Shown piece after piece: positions 32,883 through 41,220 of a stretch of DNA of 50,547 bases; the stretch's first letter is position 1; each line of letters begins with the position of its first letter. Location of the stretch: positions 1 through 50,547 of the forward strand of contig JAEWIL010000190.1 of assembly GCA_023387085.1 (NCBI GenBank), read 5' to 3'. The notes under the pieces were generated by a model. It did no database searches. It worked only from the letters and a program-made list of their open reading frames with translations, and was not told where the DNA came from. The DNA comes from Pseudomonadota bacterium (lineage in GTDB: Bacteria; Pseudomonadota; Alphaproteobacteria; Sphingomonadales; Sphingomonadaceae). Both the position numbers and the translations under genes were made by a program.

Positions 32883-32910
32883 GTCATGGCTTCGCTTCGC
32901 TCGCAATGAC
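32883..32910. repeat. Short inverted repeat (GTCATGGCTTCGCTTCGCTC type)
   Basis: CGTCATGGCTTCGCTTCGCT with CGCAATGAC forms part of a third dispersed repeat type (compare 38342-38440). It sits exactly between convergent genes and could act as a weak bidirectional terminator. Confidence 0.45.
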
Positions 32911-32916
32911 GGACGA

Positions 32917-33210
32917 TCAGGGCTTGGCGACCGGAAAGCAGGCCGCCGCGATCCGCCCCTCGATGACCAGCGGCGCGCCGTTCCGGTAGAGCCGCCACAC
33001 GAAACCATGGTCGTCGTTCGCGACCGCGATCACCGCGTTCTTCCGAACCGCGACGACGCGCCCGCGGGCATCGGCGACGGTGCGGAGCGCCTTGCCGGTG
33101 TCGCCAACCACCGCGACCTGTCGTCCCGCCGGTCCGACAAAGGGCATGGCGAGCATGATCGCCGCCCAGCCGGCGAGGGCGATGACCGCGCCGATCAGCG
33201 TCCGCCTCAT
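32917..33210 (-). CDS. Small envelope protein of unknown function
   Basis: A 97-residue protein with an N-terminal membrane segment or signal (MRRTLIGAVIALAGWAAIML) followed by a basic and beta-rich region (VVAVRKNAVIAVANDDHGFVWRLY). No family is recognised. Its ATG overlaps the stop of the 353-residue gene upstream by 4 bases, so it is the third gene of a coupled minus-strand operon (34675 to 32917). Confidence 0.6.
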   Translation of the reverse strand: MRRTLIGAVIALAGWAAIMLAMPFVGPAGRQVAVVGDTGKALRTVADARGRVVAVRKNAVIAVANDDHGFVWRLYRNGAPLVIEGRIAAACFPVAKP

Positions 33211-34271
33211 CAATAATCGTAGATATGTTCGAGTGTCGCGCCCTCTGCGGGAAGCGCGGCGAGCGTCGCCGACAGCGCCGATACCTTGACGCTGTAGCCG
33301 CGCCGCTCCCATCCCGGACGGTCGCCGAGGGCCATCGTCAGGAACGGCTTTCCGGCTGACTTCGATGCCGGAGCAAGGACGGTGATGAAGATATCGTCGT
33401 TGCCCGCGATCTCGCGGAACGAAATCCCGGCGGCGGCAAGTTTTTGCGCGATCTCGGTGAATTGCGCATAGCGCGGCGTGTCGACTATCGTGCCCTCTGC
33501 GCCGGTCGACAGGACCTTCAACCGCGGGTCGATCGCCGCGATCCGTTCGGGGGTTGCGTTCAGCACCACGCGCATCCTTACCTCGTCGGCGCCCAGCGTG
33601 GTCCCGCTCGCCCAGCCGATCAGCTTCGCGTAGCCCGTCTTCACTCCATATTCGAGGCTGAGCGCAACGCGGCGTTCGATCCCGCGGACGCCGCCGAAAT
33701 CGGCATGCCACAGGCCGGTGAACGCCCGCCCGAACGGGAAGCGATACCAAGGCGTCTCGTGCATGAAGGCGCCATAGCGTTGCTGGACGCCCGCCGCGTA
33801 GCGATCCTCTGGACTTTTGTAGCCGCCGATCCACTCGAAGAGGCGGCCGATTGTGTTTTCCCACGCGGCTTTGACCCCCATCTCGGCGCTGAAGCTGATG
33901 CCGATGGTGTAGAGCATGATCTTGGCGTCGCCGGCGTCGCCGGGATCGGCAGCGCGATTGAGCGCGCAATAGCTCGACCAGAAGCTGCCGATATCGCGCA
34001 AATAGCGATAGCCGCTCGGCGGTCTGGTCTGGAGGTGGCGCCCCAGGCTTTCGGCGGAATAGACGATATGCCATTCGGGATAGGTCAGCAGCGTGCGTGC
34101 CTCGGGCCGCCGGTCGGCCTTTGCCGCCAGTATCGGTCGATAGGCGGCAGCGCTTCGAATCTGCGGCCCGCAGCCGAGTTCGATATAGAGGATAGGCCAG
34201 AGGATCAGCGCGAGAAGGATCAGACCGAGCGCATAGCGCATTTTGAACCGGCGTTTCTTCTTTTCGCTCAC
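33210..34271 (-). CDS. Uncharacterised membrane-anchored protein
   Basis: A 353-residue protein that I cannot assign. A very basic start (MSEKKKRRFKMR) precedes one membrane segment (ALGLILLALILWPILYIEL), after which the chain is probably periplasmic. Recurrent aromatic motifs are seen (TYPEWHIVYSAE, GSFWSSYCALNRA, ETPWYRFPFG, LWHADFGG). The middle of the protein could carry further hydrophobic surface but no clear second span. A downstream ATG at M11 is possible. It overlaps both neighbours by 4 bases, so the three proteins likely work together in the envelope. Confidence 0.65.
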   Translation of the reverse strand: MSEKKKRRFKMRYALGLILLALILWPILYIELGCGPQIRSAAAYRPILAAKADRRPEARTLLTYPEWHIVYSAESLGRHLQTRPPSGYRYLRDIGSFWSSYCALNRAADPGDAGDAKIMLYTIGISFSAEMGVKAAWENTIGRLFEWIGGYKSPEDRYAAGVQQRYGAFMHETPWYRFPFGRAFTGLWHADFGGVRGIERRVALSLEYGVKTGYAKLIGWASGTTLGADEVRMRVVLNATPERIAAIDPRLKVLSTGAEGTIVDTPRYAQFTEIAQKLAAAGISFREIAGNDDIFITVLAPASKSAGKPFLTMALGDRPGWERRGYSVKVSALSATLAALPAEGATLEHIYDY

Positions 34272-34675
34272 GCGGTTTTCCGCGCCATCACATAGCCGAC
34301 ATAGGCCGCCCAGCCGCCGAGAATCAGGTGGGGCAGATTAGCGAAAAAGCGTGTGATTATCGGCAGATCGATCGGGCCATAGAGGAAGATGCCGCCGTCG
34401 AGATAGCCCATGCCGGTGAAGAGGCCGAGAACGCCGTCAAGGAAATAGAGCGGGCCGAAGACCCTGAAATATTGCTCGGCCGCGCGGCGCGAATGCCACG
34501 CGGCTATCCCGCCCCAAAGCCCCGAGGCGAGGTGGAGCGCGTCGTCATACAGATCGAGCTTGAACAGACCGAAGAGATTGCCGTCGGCATCCTCGAACGC
34601 AGGAATATAGCCGACGACCACAACCAGAACGAGCGCGCCGAAATAGATCCAGCCCCACCTGCGTATCGGATCCAT
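34268..34675 (-). CDS. Four-helix membrane protein, possibly DUF4383-like
   Basis: A 135-residue membrane protein with four hydrophobic segments (~8-25, 43-60, 70-92, 108-130). The spacing and the pattern DDALHLASGLWGGIAAWHSRRAA and FGPLYFLDGVLGLFTGMGYLDGG are similar to DUF4383 proteins; this is a tentative match. GAGGAGA lies 8 bases before the ATG, the best ribosome site of the minus-strand operon, consistent with it being the first gene. Function unknown. Confidence 0.7.
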   Translation of the reverse strand: MDPIRRWGWIYFGALVLVVVVGYIPAFEDADGNLFGLFKLDLYDDALHLASGLWGGIAAWHSRRAAEQYFRVFGPLYFLDGVLGLFTGMGYLDGGIFLYGPIDLPIITRFFANLPHLILGGWAAYVGYVMARKTA

Positions 34676-34837
34676 CGGTCGTTCTCCTCATTCGCGGGCG
34701 GTACGCGTCGCCCGTTCCCCGGCACCGGTGAACGATATTCGGGGCGGATGGTCAAGCTGTGCCTCGACCGCGCCGCGCCTTGCCGGTAAGGCACCGGAAA
34801 GCTTTCAGAACAAATTTCAGAACCGGGGAAATCACAC

Positions 34838-35536
34838 ATGCGGAAAATCGGCCTGATCGGGGGCATGAGCTGGGCCTCGACCGAGCTTTATTACCGGCAT
34901 CTCAACAAGGGCGTTCAAAGGCGTCTCGGCACCGCCTGTTCGGCGCCGATCCTGCTCGAGAGCCTCAACTATTGCGAGCTGTCGCGCATCTCGACCCCCG
35001 AGCAATGGGCGCATGCGAAGGAGGTGCTGATCGCATCGGCCAAGCGGCTCGAGGATGCCGGCGCGACCGCGCTGATGATCGCGGCCAATTCGATGCACAA
35101 GGTCGCCGAGGATGTCGCGGCGGCGATCGCGATCCCGCTGCTCCATATCGTCGACGAGACCGGCGAGAAAATGAAGGCCGACGGAATCAAGTCCGCCGCG
35201 GTGATCGGTACGCGCAACGTGATGACCGAACCCTGGTTCCGCCAGCGCCTCGTGCGTCACGGGCTGACGCTCGCGCCCTATGACGCCGGGCGCGCCGAGG
35301 TGATCGACAATATCATTTATGACCAGCTGATGCAGGGCAAGGCGACCGAGGATGCGCGCCGCCAGATGCGGACCTTCATCACTGACATCGCCAAGCAGGA
35401 CGTGCAGGCGCTGGTGCTCGCCTGCACCGAACTGGTGATGATCGTCGATCCCGACGCGAACGTGCTGCCGATTTACGACACGACCCGGATCCATGTCGCG
35501 GCGGGTGTCGACTGGATTTTGGGCGACGCGCCCTGA
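34838..35536 (+). CDS. Aspartate/glutamate-type amino acid racemase family protein
   Basis: A 232-residue member of the Asp/Glu/hydantoin racemase superfamily, most like YgeA-type broad-specificity racemases. It opens KIGLIGGMSWASTELYYRHLN. The second catalytic cysteine is present in LVLACTEL, but at the first site, usually Cys or Thr in an ANT-M-H motif, it reads AANSMHKVAED, so Ser replaces it. Family members with non-Cys at this place can still act on some amino acids. It is alone and divergent from the three-gene membrane operon. Substrate not predictable. Confidence 0.88.
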   Translation: MRKIGLIGGMSWASTELYYRHLNKGVQRRLGTACSAPILLESLNYCELSRISTPEQWAHAKEVLIASAKRLEDAGATALMIAANSMHKVAEDVAAAIAIPLLHIVDETGEKMKADGIKSAAVIGTRNVMTEPWFRQRLVRHGLTLAPYDAGRAEVIDNIIYDQLMQGKATEDARRQMRTFITDIAKQDVQALVLACTELVMIVDPDANVLPIYDTTRIHVAAGVDWILGDAP

Positions 35537-35544
35537 CCTGAAAT

Positions 35545-35575
35545 ATCCTCCCCGTCGCTGCGCGACAGGGAGGAT
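35545..35575. terminator. Bidirectional hairpin between convergent genes
   Basis: ATCCTCCC (35545-35552) pairs with GGGAGGAT (35568-35575), and inside it GTCGC pairs with GCGAC, giving 13 pairs with one mismatch and a TGC loop. It sits between the stops of the racemase and DUF2147 genes. The sequence also resembles arms of the repeat at 464-599, so it is probably a repeat used as a terminator. Confidence 0.6.
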
Positions 35576-35985
35576 TATGCGATCCGTGTCCAGGTCACGG
35601 TGCGGCAGAACACCGCGACGCAGCCCTTCATCGTCAGCTTGTCGCCATTCACGCGTAGGTGCGCCGTGTAATAGCGGCCATCCTCGGGACTATAGCCTTC
35701 GCCTTTCCAGCCATCGCCATTCGGCGCGAGGTTCCAATAGATTTGCAGGCCCGTGACCTTGCGTCCGCGCTTCGCCTTGTCGGGATTGCGCTCGTCGAGT
35801 TGACCCCCCGCGGGCTGCTTGATCAGCAGGCGTTCGATCCGTCCGCACATCCTGTCACCGCACGGGGCCATGGCGACGACGCCCTTGCCATCGTCGGTTT
35901 TCCATCGCCCGCTAAGCGAGGCGGGTGCTGCGGCGGATGCCGGCACGGCGAGGGCGACAAGCGCCAGTAACAATATGCGACCCAA
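35575..35985 (-). CDS. DUF2147 secreted protein
   Basis: A 136-residue exported protein of the DUF2147 family (function unknown). After a Sec signal (GRILLLALVALAVPASA) come SGRWKTDDGKGVVAMAPCGDRMCGRIERLL, GLQIYWNLAPNGDGWKGEGYSPEDGRYYTAHLRV and the terminal CVAVFCRTVTWTRI, all typical. I place the start at TTG 35985, 5 bases after GGAGAGG; the ATG at 36021 has no ribosome site and lies on the predicted -10 element of its own promoter. Divergent from the beta-helix/cytochrome pair. Confidence 0.82.
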   Translation of the reverse strand: MGRILLLALVALAVPASAAAPASLSGRWKTDDGKGVVAMAPCGDRMCGRIERLLIKQPAGGQLDERNPDKAKRGRKVTGLQIYWNLAPNGDGWKGEGYSPEDGRYYTAHLRVNGDKLTMKGCVAVFCRTVTWTRIA

Positions 35986-36013
35986 AGCGACCTCTCCCCG
36001 GTTGTTTTTAACT

Positions 36014-36048
36014 ACATGCATGTCAGCAACACGCTTGGCATCCGTCAA
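36014..36048 (-). promoter_or_regulatory. Promoter and ACATGCATGT operator between divergent genes
   Basis: On the minus strand TTGACG (36043-36048) and TGACAT (36020-36025) are spaced by 17 bases. The perfect 10-base palindrome ACATGCATGT (36014-36023) overlaps the -10 element, as expected for a repressor site. On the plus strand a weaker pair, TTGGCA (36035-36040) and CATGCT (36058-36063), could serve the beta-helix gene. The regulator is not known. Confidence 0.4.
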
Positions 36049-36088
36049 GTCTTGCCGCATGCTCTCCACAAAACAAGGGAGAGAGATT

Positions 36089-37306
36089 ATGCGATTCCAT
36101 AGCTTGCGCCATGCGGCGACGCTCTGTTTCGTGGCGGCGCTTGCCGCCAATCCGGCGGCGGCGAAGACGATCAGCGTCAAGGCAGGAACGCCCGACGCCA
36201 ATGAAAAGCTGCAAGAGGCGCTGATTGTGGCCGAACCCGGCGATGTCGTCGAACTCGGCGCGGGCGTCTGGAAGTTGACCGACGGGCTGTCCCTCGACGT
36301 GAACAATGTCACGGTACGCGGCGCCGGCACGAAGGACGGCGAAGGATCGATCCTCGATTTTTCGGGCCAGCAGGGCGCGGGCGAGGGGCTGCTCGTGACG
36401 TCCGACGATGTCTTCCTGACCAATTTCGCGGTGCTCAACACCAAGGGCGACGGCATCAAGTCGAAGGGCGCCGACCGGATCGTCTATCACCAGTTGCGCG
36501 TCGAATGGACCGGCGGCCCGAAGGCGACCAACGGCGCCTATGGCGTCTATCCGGTCGAGAGCAGCGACGTCCTCATCGACAGCGTCTATGTCCGCGGCGC
36601 GTCGGATGCGGGCATCTATGTCGGCCAGTCGAAGAACATCGTCGTGCGCGAATCGATCGCGACCGAGAATGTCGCCGGGATCGAGATCGAGAACAGCTTC
36701 GACGCCGACGTGCACGACAATATCGCGACGAAAAATACCGGCGGCATCCTGGTGTTCGACCTTCCGAACCTGCCGCAGCAGGGCGGCCATAATGTCCGCG
36801 TGTTCGACAATATCGTGAACGACAACAGCACGCCGAACTTCGCGCCCAAGGGAAATATCGTCGCGAGCGTGCCGACGGGCACCGGCGTGCTTGTGATGGC
36901 GAACCGCAATGTCGAGGTGACCAACAATGTCTTCGACGAGAACGGAACCGCCAATGTGATGATCGTCGGCTATCGCTATGACCAGAAGGACCCGAAATAT
37001 CAGCCGCTGCCGAAGGCGATCGTCGTGAAGGGCAACCAGCACGGCAAGGCGGGCTATGCGCCGGCGTTCGCAGGCGGCGAGCAGATCGCCGCGGCGATGG
37101 GCGGGTCTATTCCGCCGGTGGTGTGGGACGGCTCGGGCGATGCGATCGTCCTCGACAAGGTCGGCGTGCTGTCGCTGAACCTGCCCGACGTGAAGACGCC
37201 GCAAAGCGAAGCAAAGCCCTCGCCGGCCGATCTGTCGAAGGGAACGCCGCCCGCCGCGCTGCCGGGCATCACGTTGCCCGCCAGCATGGAGGCCAGGATC
37301 CAGTGA
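36089..37306 (+). CDS. Parallel beta-helix repeat protein (TIGR03805-like)
   Basis: A 405-residue exported protein. A Sec signal (MRFHSLRHAATLCFVAALAANPAAA) precedes a right-handed beta-helix rich in Asn/Asp/Val turns: VNNVTVRGAGTKDGEGSILDF, GIYVGQSKNIVVRESIATEN, GIEIENSFDADVHDNIATKN and NRNVEVTNNVFDENGTANV. Members of this family regularly occur next to a cytochrome-like partner, as here, and the role of the pair is not established. GGAGAG lies close to the ATG. Its stop overlaps the next gene's GTG by 3 bases. A longer upstream frame runs into the divergent gene and is rejected. Confidence 0.85.
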   Translation: MRFHSLRHAATLCFVAALAANPAAAKTISVKAGTPDANEKLQEALIVAEPGDVVELGAGVWKLTDGLSLDVNNVTVRGAGTKDGEGSILDFSGQQGAGEGLLVTSDDVFLTNFAVLNTKGDGIKSKGADRIVYHQLRVEWTGGPKATNGAYGVYPVESSDVLIDSVYVRGASDAGIYVGQSKNIVVRESIATENVAGIEIENSFDADVHDNIATKNTGGILVFDLPNLPQQGGHNVRVFDNIVNDNSTPNFAPKGNIVASVPTGTGVLVMANRNVEVTNNVFDENGTANVMIVGYRYDQKDPKYQPLPKAIVVKGNQHGKAGYAPAFAGGEQIAAAMGGSIPPVVWDGSGDAIVLDKVGVLSLNLPDVKTPQSEAKPSPADLSKGTPPAALPGITLPASMEARIQ

Positions 37307-38325
37307 AGCGCCTCGCCGCCGCGCTGCTCGCGGCGCTGATCTGCACGAGCGGCGCGTCGGCGGTGTCCGAGCCGCGACCCGACCAGTCGATGATCGACGG
37401 CACGACGATGCCGGCGAAGCTCTCGGCCTTCGGCCTGTTCCGCGCCGGCACGAGCGAGCCCTTGCCCGCGCTCCTGCGGTACAGTCTGCATACGCCGCTG
37501 TTCAGCGATTATGCGGAGAAGCACCGCGCGATCTGGATGCCCGAGGGAAAGACTGCGCCGATCGGGGCCGATGGTGTCCCCGATTTTCCTGTCGGGACGG
37601 TGATCGTCAAAAGCTTTGGCTGGCCCGACTGGAACGGCGGGCGGCCGGTCGAGACGCGGCTGCTGATCCGCCGCGCGGCGGGTTGGACCGCGCTGCCCTA
37701 TATCTGGGACGCCGACGGAAAGGATGCCTCGCTCGCGCTCGCAGGGCGGCGCATACCGGTGACCTTCAAAAGCCCCGACGGCACATCGCACAGCATCGAC
37801 TATGGGGTGCCGAACAAGAACCAGTGCAAGGAATGCCACGCGCTGAAGGGCGAGATCGTGCCGATCGGTCCCAAGGCGAACAATCTGCAATTCGATGCGG
37901 CGCCGGGCCGGCCCGATCCCTCGCGCTTCTTCTCATACCCGGCGGTGCGTATCGCACCGATGCCGAAGTGGGATGACCCCAAAAGCGGATCGCTGCAGGA
38001 TCGCGCGCGCGCCTATCTCGCGGGCAATTGCTCGCATTGCCACAACCCCGAAGGCAGCGCGTCGAACAGCGGGCTGTTCCTGCGCTGGACCGATCCGGTC
38101 GGGGTCAATTACGGGATCGGCAAGCGCCCGACCGCGGCGGGGCGCGGCAGCGGCGGAATGGATTTCGCGATCGCCCCCGGCGATCCCGACCACAGCTTTC
38201 TGATCTATCGCCTCGAAAGCACCGAACCGGGGATCGCGATGCCCGAATTGGGGCGGTCGACGGTGCACAAGGAAGGCGCTGCGTTGCTGCGGCAGTGGAT
38301 AGCGGAGATGCCGAAGGGCGAGTGA
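37303..38325 (+). CDS. SO2930-family diheme c-type cytochrome (TIGR03806-like)
   Basis: A 340-residue periplasmic protein with a Sec signal (VKRLAAALLAALICTSGASA). Two haem c motifs are visible, CKECH (in NKNQCKECHALKG) and CSHCH (in AGNCSHCHNPEGS), which indicates electron transfer or a redox enzyme. Early sequence KLSAFGLFRAGTSEPLPALLRYSLHTPLFSDYAEKHRAIW and the later PGIAMPELGRSTVHKEG fit the family. It is encoded in an overlapping pair with the beta-helix protein, which suggests a joint periplasmic or surface function. GTG start with AGGA a few bases upstream. Confidence 0.88.
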   Translation: MKRLAAALLAALICTSGASAVSEPRPDQSMIDGTTMPAKLSAFGLFRAGTSEPLPALLRYSLHTPLFSDYAEKHRAIWMPEGKTAPIGADGVPDFPVGTVIVKSFGWPDWNGGRPVETRLLIRRAAGWTALPYIWDADGKDASLALAGRRIPVTFKSPDGTSHSIDYGVPNKNQCKECHALKGEIVPIGPKANNLQFDAAPGRPDPSRFFSYPAVRIAPMPKWDDPKSGSLQDRARAYLAGNCSHCHNPEGSASNSGLFLRWTDPVGVNYGIGKRPTAAGRGSGGMDFAIAPGDPDHSFLIYRLESTEPGIAMPELGRSTVHKEGAALLRQWIAEMPKGE

Positions 38326-38341
38326 TAGCGGGACGTTTGTC

Positions 38342-38440
38342 TTCATCTCGTTGCGAGCGGAGCGAAGCAATCTCCAGCCAGCATTCTGCGATGACATAGC
38401 TGGAGATTGCTGCGCCGCCTTCGGCGCCTCGCAATGACGA
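38342..38440. repeat. Inverted repeat of the CGTTGCGAG...CAATCTCCAGC type
   Basis: The left arm contains GCGAAGCAATCTCCAGC; the right arm begins GCTGGAGATTGCTGCGCC and ends CTCGCAATGACG. Arms of about 35 bases surround a ~20-base spacer. The element lies in the 180-base gap before maiA. A related shorter element is at 32883-32910. Confidence 0.65.
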
Positions 38441-38505
38441 ATGCTGGATGACCCGGCTTTTGCAGGGCGCTTGCCAAAAGGGCCGAACTGATCCTAGGTC
38501 CGCGC

Positions 38506-39138
38506 ATGACCTCTCTCGTCCTCCATGATTATTTCCGTTCCTCGGCGAGTTTTCGCGTGCGGATCGCGCTCAATCTCAAGGGGCTCGCCTATGAGCGGGT
38601 CGAGGTCAGCCTGATCGCGGGCGAACAGAAAAGCGACGAATATCTGGCGCAGAATGCGCAGGGCTTCGTGCCGATGCTGGTCGCGGGCGGCGAGCCGATC
38701 ATCCAGAGCCTCGCGATCATCGACTGGCTCGACCGTACATACCCCGAACCACGGCTGATCCCCGACGAGGCGATGCCGCGCGCGGTCGCGCTCGCGCAGG
38801 CGCAGGTGGTGGCAAGCGACATCCATCCGCTCAACAATCTGCGCGTCCTCAAATATCTGACGAAAGACCTTGGCCTCAACGAGCAGACCAAGGATCGCTG
38901 GATCCACGAATGGATCCTGCAAGGCTTCGACGCGCTGGAAGCGATGGCGGGCGAGGGCCCATATCTCGGCGGCGATGCGCCAGGGATCGCCGACTGCTGT
39001 CTGGTGCCGCAAATGTACAACGCCCGCCGGTTCGAGGTTCCGCTCGATCATTATCCGCGCCTCGTCGCGATCGACGCAGCGTGCATGGCATTGGAGGCGT
39101 TTCAGCGTGCGCATCCCGATGCGGTAAAAGCGGCGTGA
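38506..39138 (+). CDS. maiA: Maleylacetoacetate isomerase (zeta-class GST)
   Basis: A 210-residue glutathione-dependent isomerase converting maleylacetoacetate to fumarylacetoacetate in tyrosine/homogentisate breakdown, or maleylpyruvate in gentisate pathways. The thioredoxin-like N-terminus has YFRSSASFRVRIALNLKGLAYE and GFVPMLVAGGEPIIQSLAIIDWLD; the all-helical C-terminal domain has HPLNNLRVLKYL and PGIADCCLVPQMYNARRF, typical of zeta GSTs. No homogentisate or gentisate genes are nearby; instead the stop overlaps the start of a TonB-dependent receptor gene (GTGA). The pathway is therefore uncertain. Confidence 0.92.
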   Translation: MTSLVLHDYFRSSASFRVRIALNLKGLAYERVEVSLIAGEQKSDEYLAQNAQGFVPMLVAGGEPIIQSLAIIDWLDRTYPEPRLIPDEAMPRAVALAQAQVVASDIHPLNNLRVLKYLTKDLGLNEQTKDRWIHEWILQGFDALEAMAGEGPYLGGDAPGIADCCLVPQMYNARRFEVPLDHYPRLVAIDAACMALEAFQRAHPDAVKAA

Positions 39139-41180
39139 TCCGCCTCCTGATCGGAACCGCCGCGCTGGCGCTGCCGGTGACAGCGATGGCGCAGGAGCGC
39201 GGCGCCCTAGAAGACTCCGATTGCTGTGTCCTGGCGCCGCCGCCGAAAGAGCAGATCGTTGTAAACGGAAGCGGTCTTCTGCTGCCTCCCGAGGCCGATC
39301 GCACGCTGGGGCGGGCGTTAATTTCCGACCTCGATCCCGGTTTCGGCGCGCGCATCGAGAACCGCCTCCGCGACGAAGCCGGTATCGTCCAGTTCCGCCG
39401 CTCGGACGGGCGCTCTGCGCATCCGACCAGCCAGGGGGTGACGCTCCGCGGGCTGGGCGGCAACGCATCGAGCCGCGCGCTGGTGACGCTCGACGGGGTG
39501 CCGCAGGCCGATCCCTTCGGCGGCTGGGTCGCCTGGTCGGCCTATGACGCGATCAACCTCGGCGGTATCATCGTGTCGCGCGGCGGCGGCAGCGGCGTCG
39601 ATGGGCCGGGAGCCCTCGCGGGAACGATCGGCCTCTATTCGACGATGACCGACGGCGCCGAAGCGAGCGCCGCCTATGGCAGTCGCGACAGCCTCGACTT
39701 TTCCGCCAGCGCGGGAACGCGGTTCGGCGGCGGGCAAGTCGCTATCGACGGGCGCTATAGTCGTGGCGACGGCTTCATTCCGGTTGTGAAATCGCAGCGC
39801 GGCGCCGTTGATCGCGCCGCGCCTTACGAGCAGGGCGGGCTCGGACTGCGCCTGCGCTTCGACGCCGGTGAAAGCCGCCGGATCGAGGCGAGCCTGCGCG
39901 GCTTTTCCGACCATCGCGACCGCGGCACCGATTATACGGTGAGCAAGTTCGACGGCATCGATGCCAGCCTGCGCGTCGTTCACGATCCGGCGGGCGCCAC
40001 GCAATGGCTCGCGCTCGCCTATGTCCAGCTTCGCGATTTCGACAGCGGCTTCGCGAGCGTCGCGGCGGGACGGAACAGCGTCGCGCCGGCGCTCTTCCAG
40101 CGCGTCCCCGCAACCGGGATCGGCGCGCGGGTCGAGCTTCGCCCGGCTATCGCGGGCGCTAATCCCCTTCGCATCGGCGCCGACTGGCGGCGCACCACGG
40201 GGCGCACCGAGGAGGATTATTTCTTCGCCGGAACCACCCCCGGCCGCCATCGCATCGCAGGCGGGAGCAGCGATACCGTCGGCGCCTTCGCCGAATGGAC
40301 GTCGGGAGATGCCGGCGACGGCTTTCTCTGGACGCTCGGCGGCCGGGTCGATCGCTGGTGGCTGGGCGAGGGCCATCGGCTGGAGCGCAATATCGGCGGC
40401 TCGACCATCACCAACCTGCACTTTCCCGCCCGACAGGGCTGGGAGGGCAGCGGCCGCGCCGGGGCGCGCTGGAAATCGGGCGCGTTCGCGCTTCGCGCCG
40501 CCGCCTATCGCGGCTGGCGCCTGCCGACGCTCAACGAGCTTTACCGGCCTTTCCGCGTCGGTGCTGACACCACGACCGCGAACGAATTGCTGGCCCCCGA
40601 ACGCCTGTGGGGCGGCGAGGTCGGCGCCGACTGGGAGCGCGGGGGGACGAAGCTGTCGCTCACATTGTTCGCGAACCATCTGTCGAACGCGATCGCCAAT
40701 GTGACGCTCGCGCCAAACCTCAGCCAGCGGCAGAACTTGGGCGCCATCGACAGCAAGGGCATCGAATTCGCCGGCGAGCAGCGGATCGGCCCGGCGACGC
40801 TCCGCGCGACCTGGGCCTTCACCGATGCCGAGGTCCATGCCGCGGGTCTTGCCGCGCCGCTCGATGGCCGCCGGCCGGCGCAGATCGCGAAGAACAGCGG
40901 CAGCCTGTCGCTGCGATCGAACGGCAGCGGACCGTTCGGCGGTTTCGCGACTTTGCGCTACATCGGCAAGCAGAATGAGGACGACCTCGGTCTTCAGGTG
41001 TTGGAGGATGCGCTCACGCTGGACGCCGGCCTGTCGTGGCGGATCACCGATGCGATCAGCGTCGAGGCGCGCGGGGAGAATCTGACCAACGAGCTCGTGC
41101 CGGCGGCTATATCCTCGTCGGGGATCGTCGAGCGCGCGACGCCGCGGACGCTCTGGATCGGCGCGCGGTTGGGCTTCTGA
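39135..41180 (+). CDS. TonB-dependent outer-membrane receptor
   Basis: A 681-residue outer-membrane receptor. The Sec signal (VIRLLIGTAALALPVTAMAQ) is followed by a short linker and the plug (~60-170: IENRLRDEAGIVQFRRSDG, GVTLRGLGGNASSRALVTLDGVPQADPFGG, GGSGVDGPGALAGTIGLYS). The remainder is a beta-barrel ending in Phe (WIGARLGF). The canonical N-terminal TonB box is not obvious. The ligand is unknown; there is no Fur-like signal and the barrel is modest in size. The GTG start overlaps maiA. A MarR regulator and the HPr-rel-A set follow 40 bases later on the same strand, so they may share a transcript. Confidence 0.92.
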   Translation: MIRLLIGTAALALPVTAMAQERGALEDSDCCVLAPPPKEQIVVNGSGLLLPPEADRTLGRALISDLDPGFGARIENRLRDEAGIVQFRRSDGRSAHPTSQGVTLRGLGGNASSRALVTLDGVPQADPFGGWVAWSAYDAINLGGIIVSRGGGSGVDGPGALAGTIGLYSTMTDGAEASAAYGSRDSLDFSASAGTRFGGGQVAIDGRYSRGDGFIPVVKSQRGAVDRAAPYEQGGLGLRLRFDAGESRRIEASLRGFSDHRDRGTDYTVSKFDGIDASLRVVHDPAGATQWLALAYVQLRDFDSGFASVAAGRNSVAPALFQRVPATGIGARVELRPAIAGANPLRIGADWRRTTGRTEEDYFFAGTTPGRHRIAGGSSDTVGAFAEWTSGDAGDGFLWTLGGRVDRWWLGEGHRLERNIGGSTITNLHFPARQGWEGSGRAGARWKSGAFALRAAAYRGWRLPTLNELYRPFRVGADTTTANELLAPERLWGGEVGADWERGGTKLSLTLFANHLSNAIANVTLAPNLSQRQNLGAIDSKGIEFAGEQRIGPATLRATWAFTDAEVHAAGLAAPLDGRRPAQIAKNSGSLSLRSNGSGPFGGFATLRYIGKQNEDDLGLQVLEDALTLDAGLSWRITDAISVEARGENLTNELVPAAISSSGIVERATPRTLWIGARLGF

Positions 41181-41220
41181 GGCTTCACAGCGTCGAAAGA
41201 CGCGATAGGATGGACAGACC

